Counted from the first letter of the stretch, positions 43,640 through 57,119 are shown. The stretch: 64,000 nt of DNA from an uncultured Bacteroides sp. (GCF_963677715.1 NZ_OY782495.1:930001-994000), one strand, 5' to 3'. The notes: a model not told the origin generated them from the sequence alone. Numbers and translations are program-made.

Positions 43640-44044
43640 TTACTGAGCATCGGATGCGCCTCCTCTGGGCCCTCTTCTCCCTTCACTCATTTTCTTTTGG
43701 CGTTCTGCCTGGTCTTTAGTGTAAGAAGCATATTGCTCTTCAGTCATAATTTTCTTTAACTGAGCTTCGTAAGCATCGCGGTTTGCTTGCATCTCTTTAC
43801 GCATTTCGGCCCTTTTATCTTTATTTTCATCCGAACGATTACTCATTTTTTCAACCAAAGCCGTGTTAGCTTCCAATAATTGTTGCTTCTGAGTATCATT
43901 CAAGGAATATTCCTTTGCAATACGTTCCGTCATTTTTTGAGCACGTTCTTTCGGATCCATATTTTTACCATGACCACGTCCCTGAGCCATTGCCATGCCG
44001 CCTACCATTAATAAAGCGACCATTAAAAATGCTATTTTCTTCAT
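43640..44044 (-). CDS. DUF4890 small periplasmic protein
   Basis: A 134-residue exported protein: signal peptide ending GGMAMAQG, then a highly charged helical domain (MDPKERAQKMTERIAKEYSL, TALVEKMSNRSDENK, MTEEQYASY) with a glycine/arginine-rich tail. This pattern fits DUF4890, which resembles Spy/CpxP-like LTXXQ periplasmic proteins and may be chaperone-like. It is the last gene before the polysaccharide locus, 110 bp from it. Confidence 0.8.
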   Translation of the reverse strand: MKKIAFLMVALLMVGGMAMAQGRGHGKNMDPKERAQKMTERIAKEYSLNDTQKQQLLEANTALVEKMSNRSDENKDKRAEMRKEMQANRDAYEAQLKKIMTEEQYASYTKDQAERQKKMSEGRRGPRGGASDAQ

Positions 44045-44154
44045 ACTCTTTTCTTTTTTGTTAATTAAATTATTTATCCTTTTGTTGCAACTAACTATAA
44101 GACTAACAAAAAGAGCAAGTGTTTAATCAGAAAGATAAATTTAACAATCTTTTA

Positions 44155-45969
44155 TTACTTCCCGTTTTGCTCAAACTCTTTTTTCTTCATTTTATAGAAG
44201 TTTTGGAGTACGTAAAATGCTTTTTTCTTTAGACCCCTCTCAGAGATAAGCCCCTTTCGGTTGAAGAAGTCCTGAATACCATTCAGCTGTCGGCGGGCAG
44301 AACGGAAATCCATCAGTATCCATGGCGACGTGCCGGCAAAACCATCAATGCGGTTATACATATCGAGCGTATTTTTGTAAAGTTCCTCTTGATATTCCTC
44401 CGTCCAGCGTTCATCTTTATCGCCATGCATACCTTGCAGCGCACCGCCTCCGAATTCGCTTATAAAGAAAGGCTTATCATAAGGTATCTCCCACTGTCTG
44501 GTTTTACAATCCTCTGGAGTACCGCCATACCAGCCTAAATAGCTATTAAAACTAATAATATCAACATAGCGGCTCATATTATCTTTAACCTGACTTACAT
44601 TGCCCTTTGTTGACGTAACTTCCATCGCCATGCTCAGCAAACGGGTACTATCTGTGGCACGAACCTGTTTTGCCAAGTTTGCCAGAAATTTATCGCGAGC
44701 ATCACTGTGGGGTGTTTCATTGGCTACCGACCAAATAATAACCGCACAACGATTCTTATCACGCTCCATCACGTTTTTCAGTTGGGCGGAAGCATTCTTA
44801 TAAGTGTCTGGATTCTCCCAATGTATTGTCCAGTAAACAGGTATTTCCGACCAAACCATCAACCCCATTTCTTCGGCGGCACGCACCATGTGCTCGTTGT
44901 GCGGATAGTGTGCCAAACGCACAAAGTTGCACCCAAGCTCTTTAGCCCAACCCAATAACACTTCCGACTCTTCTTTGCTGTATATTCTTCCCTGTCGATA
45001 AGGAGCTTCTTCATGAATGGCGATTCCACGAAGAAAGGTTTTCTTCCCATTAAGCAAAATGCTCTTCCCCTGCGTCTCTATCTGGCGAAAGCCGATGCGA
45101 TCTTTCAACAGTTCATCGCCATTTTTAATTTCTACATCATATAATTTAGGATCCTCGGGCGTCCATAGTTTGGGCTTTACTTTATAGCTGAAAGTAGCTT
45201 TGCCCTGCACATCCGTGAGCAGTTTTCCATGAATCTTCAACTCCGGAATTCCTAATGTAACCTCTACCCCCGCTTGCGGTTTGTTCAGTTGAACGTATCC
45301 GGTCACTTCATCGTATTTACCTTTGGGCAGTTGCACCAGATAATCATCAACAGAAACCTCGGGTGTTTCTACTAAAAGTACATCACGGGTTATGCCTCCG
45401 TAATTCCACCAATCGGAATTAACGGTAGGTACACCTTCGGGTTTACGCTCATTGTTCACCCGTAAAATAACAAAATTATCTCCCTCTTTTACTTTATCGG
45501 TTATATCGAAATGAAACGAAGTAAACCCTCCCTCGTGTGAGCCAAGAGCTTCTCCGTTGAGATATACGTTAGCCAGATAATTTACCGCACCAAAATAAAG
45601 ATATAGTCTTGTACCTGTTTTTTTTGTATACTTAAAATCCTTTTTATACCAAACACTTCCTTCATAATAGAAAAGTTTATCATCTTGTGTATTCCAATCG
45701 CCGGGCACAGACAGTTGCTGTGCGGTATCGAAATTATACTCTACAAGATCTGATTTATTCTGAGCTTTTTGATTTTTAAAGAACCCATTCGGATTCTCGG
45801 CTAACCGATAATCGTAATAGCCGTTATCAAAAGGATCTATAATAGCCTTCCATGAGCCATTAAGTGAAGTGACCTGGCGGGCATACACGTTTTGAAGTGA
45901 GGTAGAATTCTGGGGCAAAGCACTAATCGTAAAAACAATTGCTCCCAAAAACAAATAGAATCTTTTCAT
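44155..45969 (-). CDS. GH2 beta-glucuronidase-like enzyme
   Basis: A 604-residue glycoside hydrolase with a signal peptide (MKRFYLFLGAIVFTISA). It has the GH2 sandwich, Ig-like and TIM-barrel parts: RLAHYPHNEHM, acid/base Glu in IIWSVANETPHS and nucleophile Glu in FISEFGGG. The size and the NSYLGWYGG segment suit beta-glucuronidases rather than LacZ. It is the last gene of the polysaccharide operon, acting in the periplasm to remove terminal beta-glucuronic acid, possibly from arabinogalactan side chains. The start at 45969 is preferred over ATG 45978 because it begins the signal peptide. Specificity is inferred. Confidence 0.85.
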   Translation of the reverse strand: MKRFYLFLGAIVFTISALPQNSTSLQNVYARQVTSLNGSWKAIIDPFDNGYYDYRLAENPNGFFKNQKAQNKSDLVEYNFDTAQQLSVPGDWNTQDDKLFYYEGSVWYKKDFKYTKKTGTRLYLYFGAVNYLANVYLNGEALGSHEGGFTSFHFDITDKVKEGDNFVILRVNNERKPEGVPTVNSDWWNYGGITRDVLLVETPEVSVDDYLVQLPKGKYDEVTGYVQLNKPQAGVEVTLGIPELKIHGKLLTDVQGKATFSYKVKPKLWTPEDPKLYDVEIKNGDELLKDRIGFRQIETQGKSILLNGKKTFLRGIAIHEEAPYRQGRIYSKEESEVLLGWAKELGCNFVRLAHYPHNEHMVRAAEEMGLMVWSEIPVYWTIHWENPDTYKNASAQLKNVMERDKNRCAVIIWSVANETPHSDARDKFLANLAKQVRATDSTRLLSMAMEVTSTKGNVSQVKDNMSRYVDIISFNSYLGWYGGTPEDCKTRQWEIPYDKPFFISEFGGGALQGMHGDKDERWTEEYQEELYKNTLDMYNRIDGFAGTSPWILMDFRSARRQLNGIQDFFNRKGLISERGLKKKAFYVLQNFYKMKKKEFEQNGK

Positions 45970-45996
45970 AATATACATATATAATTAAATCTACAA

Positions 45997-47121
45997 TTAA
46001 CTGTCCTCCAAAAAGCGAACCATCTCGCAGGCGGCTAAAAGAAAAGCGCCAACGCCAAAACCTGCAGTAGATTCGGTATCAATCACTTGCCCGGGAATAG
46101 CCCTGTCTCCGATAGGCTGAATGTATCCTACCCGGCCATCGGGCTGCAAAGCAACGTCTCTAAGATAGTGCCATGCCTTCATCGCAACGGGTTGGAAAGT
46201 TGCCTTATCAAGCAATCCGTTATTCATTCCCCAAAGCAAACCATAAGCAAAAAAAGCGGTGCCACTGGTCTCGTAGCCCGGTGCGAACTCAGGGTCGAGC
46301 ATACTACGCGTCCAGTATCCTTCGGGTTGCTGGCAAGCCATTATTGCTTTCGCCATTGTTTGAAAACGTTGCACATACTCTTTACGATACCGGTCTGTTT
46401 CAGGCAGGTCCTTCAATACTTTTGCCAATCCTGCAAATACCCATCCATCACCACGTGCCCAAAAGTCCTTTTTGCCATTCAGTGTTTTATGTTTGGGATA
46501 TACATACCTACCGTCCCGATAATAAAGTCCCGCTTCCGCATCGTACATAATGCTGTCCGAATAACTAAAATATTCGTGCATTTTTTCCAGATAAAGTGGG
46601 CTGCCGGTTATCTTATGCAATTTTGTCATTACAGGCATCACCATATACAACCCATCTGCCCACCACCAATAATCTTTCCGGTCAGTACTCATCTCATACT
46701 CCATCACTTCACGGGCACGGGCTATTTTCTTCTCTTCAGGCGCTATTGTGTACAAATCGGCATAAGTTTGAAAACAGATCTGATTATCACCAAATAATAC
46801 ATATTCAGCCGTCTCACCGTAACTGGATTTCCATTCTTTCTTATTCTCCGATTTGGCTCCTGCCCAGTGGTTATGCTCAGCCCATGCTGTTGAATACTGA
46901 AGATATTCGGGGTTCTTTGTTAAAAAGTAAGCCTCCATATTTCCAGTGTGATAAACAGCATAGTCCCAAAAAATACTGCTCGGTTCCTTATTATTCGACT
47001 GCCAATAGCCATTGACTTTATTAATAACAGTAAGCGTTTCCTTAACGGAAATATTTTTTTGAGCATAAGTTGTCAACACAATTGTCGATGACAAAAAAAC
47101 GGTCAAACATAAATTCTTCAT
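45997..47121 (-). CDS. GH105 unsaturated glucuronyl/rhamnogalacturonyl hydrolase
   Basis: A 374-residue exported (alpha/alpha)6-barrel enzyme with a signal peptide (LCLTVFLSSTIVLTTYAQ). It has the catalytic Asp in WWWADGLYMV (about residue 155) and the conserved RGDGWV. GH105 removes 4,5-unsaturated uronic acids left by polysaccharide lyases, by hydration of the double bond. It follows the BNR-propeller protein, a plausible lyase that would make its substrate. The gap to the GH2 gene is about 27 bp. Confidence 0.93.
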   Translation of the reverse strand: MKNLCLTVFLSSTIVLTTYAQKNISVKETLTVINKVNGYWQSNNKEPSSIFWDYAVYHTGNMEAYFLTKNPEYLQYSTAWAEHNHWAGAKSENKKEWKSSYGETAEYVLFGDNQICFQTYADLYTIAPEEKKIARAREVMEYEMSTDRKDYWWWADGLYMVMPVMTKLHKITGSPLYLEKMHEYFSYSDSIMYDAEAGLYYRDGRYVYPKHKTLNGKKDFWARGDGWVFAGLAKVLKDLPETDRYRKEYVQRFQTMAKAIMACQQPEGYWTRSMLDPEFAPGYETSGTAFFAYGLLWGMNNGLLDKATFQPVAMKAWHYLRDVALQPDGRVGYIQPIGDRAIPGQVIDTESTAGFGVGAFLLAACEMVRFLEDS

Positions 47122-47190
47122 CTAATCTGATTTTCAGTTCAACAATGAATGACCTATTTAATAGGACAACATTGAAGCCAAATGGTTTAA

Positions 47191-48507
47191 TTAAAACTTT
47201 ATATTTTCTAATATATATATCGGTTCAGGTTGCGCAGCAACAGTTTTTTCGCCATCTCCCTGCTCAGTTCGTTGCACAAATAGTTGCAATTCCTGCCTGT
47301 TTTCCCATAATTCGGTATCGTAGCTTGGTTCCCATGCACCCACTGAAAAATCAGTCAGATCCGTATATTTCCATTGATTGTTTTTTAAGCTGTCAGAACA
47401 GGCCATGGAGACTTTATTTCCCCGTTCAACATCCCTGAATATATAAGCAATTTTATTTCGGGTTCCTTCTTGCTTAATCACCAAACGAGGTCTGGCCATA
47501 GGTATTAGCTTTGTGCCTCCACCACTCAGACTGAAAGGAGTTATGCGATGAGAGACCTGTTGCTGTTGCCATTTCTCGCCATCATACCAAACCAATCGAT
47601 ATTGCGGTACTTTACTATCCGGATTGCGCCAATAAGTAGCAATGTAAGGATGTCCGTTTTTATCGGCACACATGCTTGTTTGGTTGATCAACTCACTCTT
47701 TTGCGGTATGTGGCAGGCATATTCTGCATTAGCTGCGTTGATAGGCAGCGTATATTTCTCTCCGTCCGACTTCTCCCACGTTTTTCCGCCATCTCGCGAA
47801 CGAGCATAACAAAGATCATGATTTGTCTCTACCATCCATGTTTCACGCCACACCCACGACAGATGTATTGTGCCTGCCTCATCTACGCAAATCTGCCAAT
47901 AAGCATTGCGCTGATCCTCGCCGTCAATAAGCACATCCTGCACCCGTTGCCAACTCTTGGTTTTCAACGCATATCGGTTCATCACCAGATTTCCCCTTCC
48001 GGAAGATCCCGAACGATAAACAAAAATCAGATCTCCGTTTGCCAACTTATAAAATTCAGGATAAGTCACATTGCCTTCGTCCACTCCCGTCATGGGTATC
48101 TTTTCTCCCAATTCCAGCGAACCCGGCGATACACTTTTACAATAGTTGAGCGGTTGCCCGTGATGATCGAATGCAACATGCAGATACCCGTCACCATCAG
48201 CCATCAGGCTGATGATGTTGTGAGCATCGGCACAATGACCCTTGTATTGCGAGCGCTTCAATTCCCAATGCCGGGAATCCAGTTTCCGCTTGCCTATTAC
48301 CATATAACAGTCCGCATCATAATAAGCAATGTACTGCGTATCTTTATAAGTAACTAACGAATTATTTCTAAATACGGTAGTATTCACCGAAGTACGGCTA
48401 TACCCCTTCCCTACCTCTACAAGAGTTTGCGCACCAACATGCGTTACCATGCAGAGAAAAAGGAAAAGAGCAAGCCCTGCTTTCAAACGACTGAATGAAT
48501 GATCCAT
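47191..48507 (-). CDS. BNR-repeat propeller protein, probable polysaccharide lyase
   Basis: A 438-residue exported protein with signal peptide (LALFLFLCMVTHVGAQ) and a seven-bladed BNR_4-type beta-propeller (blades around GYLHVAFDHHG, GTIHLSWVWRE, HPYIATYWRN). Members of this fold include polysaccharide lyase families PL24, PL25 and PL27. A histidine pair in FDHHGQ and Tyr/Arg residues are in place as possible catalytic residues. With the adjacent GH105 it suggests the route known for arabinogalactan: lyase removes rhamnose from glucuronate, GH105 clears the unsaturated uronic acid. The start is ATG 48507, not TTG 48516. Family assignment is uncertain. Confidence 0.75.
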   Translation of the reverse strand: MDHSFSRLKAGLALFLFLCMVTHVGAQTLVEVGKGYSRTSVNTTVFRNNSLVTYKDTQYIAYYDADCYMVIGKRKLDSRHWELKRSQYKGHCADAHNIISLMADGDGYLHVAFDHHGQPLNYCKSVSPGSLELGEKIPMTGVDEGNVTYPEFYKLANGDLIFVYRSGSSGRGNLVMNRYALKTKSWQRVQDVLIDGEDQRNAYWQICVDEAGTIHLSWVWRETWMVETNHDLCYARSRDGGKTWEKSDGEKYTLPINAANAEYACHIPQKSELINQTSMCADKNGHPYIATYWRNPDSKVPQYRLVWYDGEKWQQQQVSHRITPFSLSGGGTKLIPMARPRLVIKQEGTRNKIAYIFRDVERGNKVSMACSDSLKNNQWKYTDLTDFSVGAWEPSYDTELWENRQELQLFVQRTEQGDGEKTVAAQPEPIYILENIKF

Positions 48508-48532
48508 AAGAATCAATTTCTATAATATAAAA

Positions 48533-51676
<3,144 letters not shown>

Positions 51677-52930
51677 TTATTGTTTCTCGTAATAAGCATG
51701 ATCTTTAGGAAAGTCCTGTCCCTCCCACGCCTTTTTGGAAGTCCATGGCTGCGGAGCATCCGTCCAAAACGGATGGTTGGCAGGGAGCCCGAGCGGCAAG
51801 AAAGCCAAAGAAGCCATATACATGCTGCCATTATCGCTGTACCAATCCGAAATATTGGGTTGAGAAGTACTAAAACCAAGCGTCAGGAAACCTTTTTCAT
51901 TAAAATTGCCGGGAGAAGCAAATATTCTTTTTATCACAGCCGTCATTGCAGCACGCACCTGCCCGTTGGGCAACGATTCTGGCAACTCTTGTCTTAAAGC
52001 CAACAGGGCCAAAGGCTGAAGTACCCCCGTGCGATAGGTAATTGAACGTCCAAAAACAGGGAAAGTACCTTCGGGAGAAATAAGCCGTTCGAGAATTACG
52101 CCAAAGCGTTGCATACGTTTTACGGCCATTTCATAACGCTTTCGGGGTGCAATCCAATTCTGTTTCTTATCGGTTACCACTTCCAGACACTCCACATACA
52201 TGGGGTGCAGCACATAACTATTATAATAATCGAATGCAAAACCAGGGCCGTCCGAGTACCAGCCATCGCCTACATACCATTCCTCCACTTTACGCAAAGC
52301 CGAACTAATTCTATAATTATCGGGCCCTGCATCCGCCTTCATCAAAAAAGATTCGATGGTAGCCGAAAAAAGCAACCAATTCGTATAAGGAGGATCTACT
52401 CTGCGCAATAGTTTGAATTCATTAATGTAGCGCTGCTTGGTCACACTATCCAACGGCAACCAGAGACTATCATAAGCACGAAGAAAGCTACTTGCTATGT
52501 ATGCAGCATCTACCAGCGGTTGCCCTTCTTTGCGCCAGAGCAAATAATCCGGACTATCCGGATCAACCGATTGAGCATAACTCTTCAACGCCCAGTCACG
52601 GAGCTGCTTACGTTGCACTCCCTCAGGCGTATCATCATCCGGCAGCGAGAGCCAGGGTGCAAGTCCGGCCATCAGTCGGCCGAAACACTCCATGTACGTT
52701 ACGCGTTTGTCGCGCCCGTCCCAAGTGGGACTCACTTCCACCTGCATGTTTTGGCTCAGTTTGCCTTCACTCATGTTGCTCAGCACAGGCGCCGCCATCT
52801 TGTACAGTAAGTTGCACCAGTATGTACGATCATCCGGAGCTTTCTCCACTTTCTTTTTAGCTTGAAGCATTTCTGCCGGAAGCAAAAGAACAGCCAACAA
52901 TAACAAAAATAAATGTTTCTTCGTTTTCAT
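51677..52930 (-). CDS. DUF2264 / GH154-like protein
   Basis: A 417-residue exported protein (signal peptide MKTKKHLFLLLLAVLLLPAEMLQA) made of an alpha/alpha-barrel matching DUF2264, with conserved WDGRDKRVTYMECFGRLMAGLAPWL, DGWYSDGPGFAFDYYNSYVLHPMY and GRSITYRTG. Some relatives are assigned to GH154, with exo-beta-glucuronidase activity on arabinogalactan proteins. It is 17 bp downstream of the GH16-GH43 gene. The glucuronidase role is inferred from family and neighbours. Confidence 0.82.
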   Translation of the reverse strand: MKTKKHLFLLLLAVLLLPAEMLQAKKKVEKAPDDRTYWCNLLYKMAAPVLSNMSEGKLSQNMQVEVSPTWDGRDKRVTYMECFGRLMAGLAPWLSLPDDDTPEGVQRKQLRDWALKSYAQSVDPDSPDYLLWRKEGQPLVDAAYIASSFLRAYDSLWLPLDSVTKQRYINEFKLLRRVDPPYTNWLLFSATIESFLMKADAGPDNYRISSALRKVEEWYVGDGWYSDGPGFAFDYYNSYVLHPMYVECLEVVTDKKQNWIAPRKRYEMAVKRMQRFGVILERLISPEGTFPVFGRSITYRTGVLQPLALLALRQELPESLPNGQVRAAMTAVIKRIFASPGNFNEKGFLTLGFSTSQPNISDWYSDNGSMYMASLAFLPLGLPANHPFWTDAPQPWTSKKAWEGQDFPKDHAYYEKQ

Positions 52931-52947
52931 GATATTATGTTTATCTT

Positions 52948-54870
52948 TTATTCAACCGGCACACAGGGTGTCCATTCATCCTGCCATTTCAAAAAAGGAG
53001 TTCCGTCTTTATCAAACTGAATGGGTAACCAGATGTAGCGGGCATCAATCGGATTCTTAGGCCTCCATATATCGGCCATAAAGATATAATTATCTTTAAC
53101 ACCAGGCAAGGTTAAAATGTATGTGCTTTGTCCGCCAAATGTTATCTCTGCCTGTTTTCCTATACAAGGATTAGGGTGTTTTGTCCAAGGCCCCCATATA
53201 GAAGGAGCAGAAAACATGCGTGCCTCATTAGGAGCCCAGCCCGTACAGCCCGAGGTTATCATCCAATACGTTCCGTTTCTCTTAAACATGGCAGGAGCCT
53301 CATTGTGTCCGGCCGGAGCCACACGCACATATTTACCCGTATAGCCTGTGTAATCACCATTCAATTCTGCTATCTGAATAGTCAGATTCTCCTCAGAAGC
53401 ATAAATATGATAAGCCTTGCCGTCGTCATCGACAAACAACGTCATGTCCCTTGACATTTGTCCCTGTTCCAAATCGCGTTTCACAAAAAGTCCCTTTGTC
53501 ACTGCATCATACCATGAGGGAGTCCACCACTCTTTATAATCAGCCACATTTAATTTCAGTTTGCGCGCTTCCTCGGACATATCAAACGGATAAATGCCCG
53601 GGTTAGAGCGAAAAGAACGAACAAAATGATAAGGCCCTGTAGCATGATCACTTACTGCTACCGCTGCGCGAGCTGCCGCATAACCTTTTCCCTTCAGTTC
53701 CAAGTGGAACCACATCACAAATTTCTTTGTCTTTTCATTATAAATAACCTTAGGACGCTCCAGAATGCAGCCTTTAACAATGTCACTCTTCACATCGTTA
53801 GACACGGCAAGGGCTATTCCCTCATTCGTCCAGTTACATAAGTCCTTCGACGAATAACACGTTACCCCCACCAGGGCACTGCTTGTCGATGCACTTTTAT
53901 ACTCACCAAACCAATAGTATTTTCCCTGATGATGAAGTATCCCACCTCCATGGGCATTGATATGAACCCCATTATTATCAGGCCATAACTCTCCCGAACG
54001 AATGGTTGTTTGTTTCTTCTGATATACCCTCACATAATCTATTTCGTATTTCATGGGGAAAGCCGATTCATCAGGCACACCACCATTTGCTCCGCCAAGG
54101 GCCAAGTTCAACAGCAAATAATGAGGTTGTTTAAAGGGATTTTTATTGTTTCCAAAGCTACCATTTACCGTTTCGCTCAACGGAACTTCATTCAGCAGTT
54201 CATCATCCAGATAAAGTTTAATAGCCGTTTCGTCCCAATCCATTCGCCAAACGTGGAACTTCGATGCCCAGTCGGCATCTTTTTCAGTAAAATGCGTAAA
54301 CGGAATTTTCTTGCTATTCCACTTCGCCTGATGCATAATATCAGTGCCCCAGGCAACATTGGCTAAAATATGAGGCACTCCCAGAATTCTGTAAAACTCC
54401 ATCATATCTATCTCTCCACATGACGGCCACTCCATCCCTGTGCCCAATGTCCAAATGGCCGGCCAAGATCCACTAGCTATGGGAATCTTTGCACGTACTT
54501 CAAAGCGACCATACAAAAAAGCCCGTTTCCCAACTGTTTTTATAGAGGAAGAAGTATACTCGGCATACTTGCGCGAATTTTTCCAATTATTACTACCCTC
54601 ATGATATTTGTCATTAAGAACTTTCTCTTTCCTGCCTTCTATTACCAATACGCCATCCTTACAATAGGCATTATCTCCCTGGTACCATTGTAACTCTTCG
54701 TTGCGCACGAAACCCTGTTCAAAACTCCATGACGCATTATCAGGTTTACCTGTGTTATTAAATTCGTCACTCCAAACTAATTTCCATTCTTGTGCTCTTA
54801 ACGATGCAGGCAAGGCCATTATCGTTAATAAGACGAACAAACAAATACGATTACATACATTCTTTTCCAT
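52948..54870 (-). CDS. GH16 - GH43 fusion enzyme, probable beta-1,3-galactanase pair
   Basis: A 640-residue exported protein with signal peptide (CLFVLLTIMALPASLRAQ). Residues ~28-285 are a GH16 jelly-roll with the catalytic ExDxxE motif in SCGEIDMMEF. Residues ~290-640 are a GH43 five-bladed propeller (HINAHGGGILHHQGKYYWFGE) of the type seen in exo-beta-1,3-galactosidases (subfamily 24). An endo enzyme joined to an exo enzyme on one chain would degrade beta-1,3-galactan, the backbone of type II arabinogalactan. The start ATG is 12 bp downstream of a terminator that separates it from susD. Confidence 0.87.
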   Translation of the reverse strand: MEKNVCNRICLFVLLTIMALPASLRAQEWKLVWSDEFNNTGKPDNASWSFEQGFVRNEELQWYQGDNAYCKDGVLVIEGRKEKVLNDKYHEGSNNWKNSRKYAEYTSSSIKTVGKRAFLYGRFEVRAKIPIASGSWPAIWTLGTGMEWPSCGEIDMMEFYRILGVPHILANVAWGTDIMHQAKWNSKKIPFTHFTEKDADWASKFHVWRMDWDETAIKLYLDDELLNEVPLSETVNGSFGNNKNPFKQPHYLLLNLALGGANGGVPDESAFPMKYEIDYVRVYQKKQTTIRSGELWPDNNGVHINAHGGGILHHQGKYYWFGEYKSASTSSALVGVTCYSSKDLCNWTNEGIALAVSNDVKSDIVKGCILERPKVIYNEKTKKFVMWFHLELKGKGYAAARAAVAVSDHATGPYHFVRSFRSNPGIYPFDMSEEARKLKLNVADYKEWWTPSWYDAVTKGLFVKRDLEQGQMSRDMTLFVDDDGKAYHIYASEENLTIQIAELNGDYTGYTGKYVRVAPAGHNEAPAMFKRNGTYWMITSGCTGWAPNEARMFSAPSIWGPWTKHPNPCIGKQAEITFGGQSTYILTLPGVKDNYIFMADIWRPKNPIDARYIWLPIQFDKDGTPFLKWQDEWTPCVPVE

Positions 54871-54888
54871 CTTTCTATTTTAAAAAAA

Positions 54889-54926
54889 ACTGAGACAGTA
54901 AATCTATTAAAATCCACTGCCTCAGT
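54889..54926 (-). terminator. Intrinsic terminator/attenuator between susD and the hydrolase genes
   Basis: In the minus-strand RNA, ACUGAGGCAGU pairs with ACUGUCUCAGU along 11 pairs (one G-U) around a 16-nt loop and is followed directly by eight U's. It lies 171 bp after susD and 18 bp before the GH16-GH43 start, so most transcripts should stop here. Confidence 0.8.
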
Positions 54927-55096
54927 ATACCTATTGAACTCTGCAAGTGAAATACCAGCATTAAACTCTTTGATTTTAATGCTAGTGTGCTACATTAGTA
55001 TTATTATTCTGCTCCGGATATTATCGTCAGTTTTAACAAAATCAGTCCAGAATGTCGATATGTCCACAAAATCAACTTATAACCATATTTAAGTCT

Positions 55097-57106
55097 TTAC
55101 TGTAACGCTGGTTGATCAGCAGTAGTTGGCCAATACGGATTCTGATAAATCGGAGAAGTCGAGATCGTAGCCCCATCAGAAGCAGTAAGAAGAAATTGCT
55201 TTATCATGATTGGTCTCAAATAATGTGCCATGTGCCATGTATATCCAGTATAGGCAACCTGCTTTGAATTCTTCTCATACGGCCTCAAATACTCACTAAC
55301 AGATTTAGGAGATACAGTTGCCACATCAGAACCATCAGAAATAAAATTAGCGTTGCCGCTATACCAAGCCTCCATAGGAGTATTCCAAAGATGAAATCCC
55401 TCAATATGATAAGGCTTCGTTATCATTTGATCCATTGACCTCCAACGACATAAATCCATATAGCGTAATCCTTCTGCCATCAGTTCACAACGGCGTTCGC
55501 GACGAATATTATATAATGTCGGATCAACTAATGTTCCGGCAGAATATGCCCCCCAATCATTTTCAGCCTCTTTGCTCATATCTGTCTTTGCAATAGTCTC
55601 AGTAAAACTTCCACTTATTTTAGCACGAGCTCTTATCGCATTCCAATAGCCTTGTGCTTTGCTGTCGAGATTTCCATATCTTTCATAATATGCTTCCATA
55701 TAATTCAACAAAGCCTCCACAGCACGAAAGCATATAGCACCTGTATATCCTCCGCCATTGGTCATTTGAGCCTGATCAAAACAGCCTCCTTTACGCAAAG
55801 CGTACCCTGTTGAATAAGCCACATCATCACTAGATTCAAGAAGTTTAGGATATGGTTCCACTAATTCCGCAGCAGTACCTTCAGACGAAGATGGATAAAT
55901 CACATTTACCTGTCCAGGTTCTTTGAGAAAGATAGAAAGGCGAGAATCTCTATCTGTGCGTACAGCTGCAATAGTATTATCACCTTTGTAATCAGAGCTG
56001 GCATAAATAGGTGAACCATCATCCATTAAAAAGCTATTTACCATGCCACGCGTTACGCCAATTCTTTGATTTCCTTTATTGGCACAATACGGCACATTGT
56101 GTTGAATACCCAATTGCTTATTATATTGTCTCCAAAGAAGCACCTCCGGAATATTGGACAAATCCACACTTCCGAACATATCCAGATAAGGATTTACAGG
56201 ATCGCTCGCACTCTGCTCCACTGTTCCCGTATTTTCAGTCAATGTTCCAAAATTATCAGCAACATATGCAGATGCAGAAATAGATTGTTCCAAAAAGTAA
56301 TTAATCTCATTATCAATGCTTCCGCTCGGATATGAATAATTAGCATTATAGTCTTTATCTTTTCCCGGCCATCCTTCACCTTGGGGAACAAAAGCAGTAC
56401 CTTTAAAATACTTTAACCAAGTACCTTCAAACAAAGCCACACGTGATTTAACCAAGTACGCCGAAAGTAAAGTGATACGAGTTTTAGCCAAAGTTGTAGC
56501 TTGTAACAATTCTATAGATTTATCCAAGTCGGAAAGAATAAACCGAGCTACTTCATTACGCGGGCTACGTTGACTGGCTGCTGTTAGAACACTTGCCTCA
56601 TCAGGAAGTGGTTCAGTAATAATAGGGAAATCACCAAACATCTGATAACGTTTAAAATATTCATAAGCACGCAACATATATACCTCTCCAATATAATGTT
56701 TCACTTTTGCCGCATCTCCCGTAATCGTTCCTGCTTCATATTTGGGAAGTACTACAGAGAGAAAATAGTTACATTTACGAATTAATTCAAATTTCCAATT
56801 ATCACTCTCTGAATGATCAACATGCCAGAGACCGTCAGCAAATCTGTTATTTGCCACTGCTGCTGCCTGATTATCTGTATCTTGGTCATAACCAAATGTA
56901 CCATATCCCCATTGCGAAGTATTTGAAGGAAGAATATCCACATATAAACCATCCACATAGGCCTGAAGCTGAGAGGCATCAGTAAAATAACTTTCAGGAG
57001 GAAGATCGGACTTCGGAGTCTGATCCAAATAGTCGTTACAGGAAGAAAATAGCAACCCTATGAAAGCAGCTAAAATCAAGTATGTATTCTTTGTATTCAT
57101 ATTCAT
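55097..57106 (-). CDS. susD: SusD/RagB-family glycan-binding lipoprotein
   Basis: A 669-residue outer-membrane lipoprotein with lipobox LLFSSC (Cys23). It has the TPR-rich SusD fold with the typical RNEVARFILSDLDKSIELL segment and the C-terminal ERRCELMAEGLRYMDLCRWRS. It caps the SusC barrel and binds the oligosaccharide at the cell surface. It lies 13 bp downstream of the SusC gene. The gene symbol is the family name, not an assignment of starch specificity. No additional surface glycan-binding protein gene follows. Confidence 0.94.
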   Translation of the reverse strand: MNMNTKNTYLILAAFIGLLFSSCNDYLDQTPKSDLPPESYFTDASQLQAYVDGLYVDILPSNTSQWGYGTFGYDQDTDNQAAAVANNRFADGLWHVDHSESDNWKFELIRKCNYFLSVVLPKYEAGTITGDAAKVKHYIGEVYMLRAYEYFKRYQMFGDFPIITEPLPDEASVLTAASQRSPRNEVARFILSDLDKSIELLQATTLAKTRITLLSAYLVKSRVALFEGTWLKYFKGTAFVPQGEGWPGKDKDYNANYSYPSGSIDNEINYFLEQSISASAYVADNFGTLTENTGTVEQSASDPVNPYLDMFGSVDLSNIPEVLLWRQYNKQLGIQHNVPYCANKGNQRIGVTRGMVNSFLMDDGSPIYASSDYKGDNTIAAVRTDRDSRLSIFLKEPGQVNVIYPSSSEGTAAELVEPYPKLLESSDDVAYSTGYALRKGGCFDQAQMTNGGGYTGAICFRAVEALLNYMEAYYERYGNLDSKAQGYWNAIRARAKISGSFTETIAKTDMSKEAENDWGAYSAGTLVDPTLYNIRRERRCELMAEGLRYMDLCRWRSMDQMITKPYHIEGFHLWNTPMEAWYSGNANFISDGSDVATVSPKSVSEYLRPYEKNSKQVAYTGYTWHMAHYLRPIMIKQFLLTASDGATISTSPIYQNPYWPTTADQPALQ

Positions 57107-57119
57107 TAGTTTTATAAGA

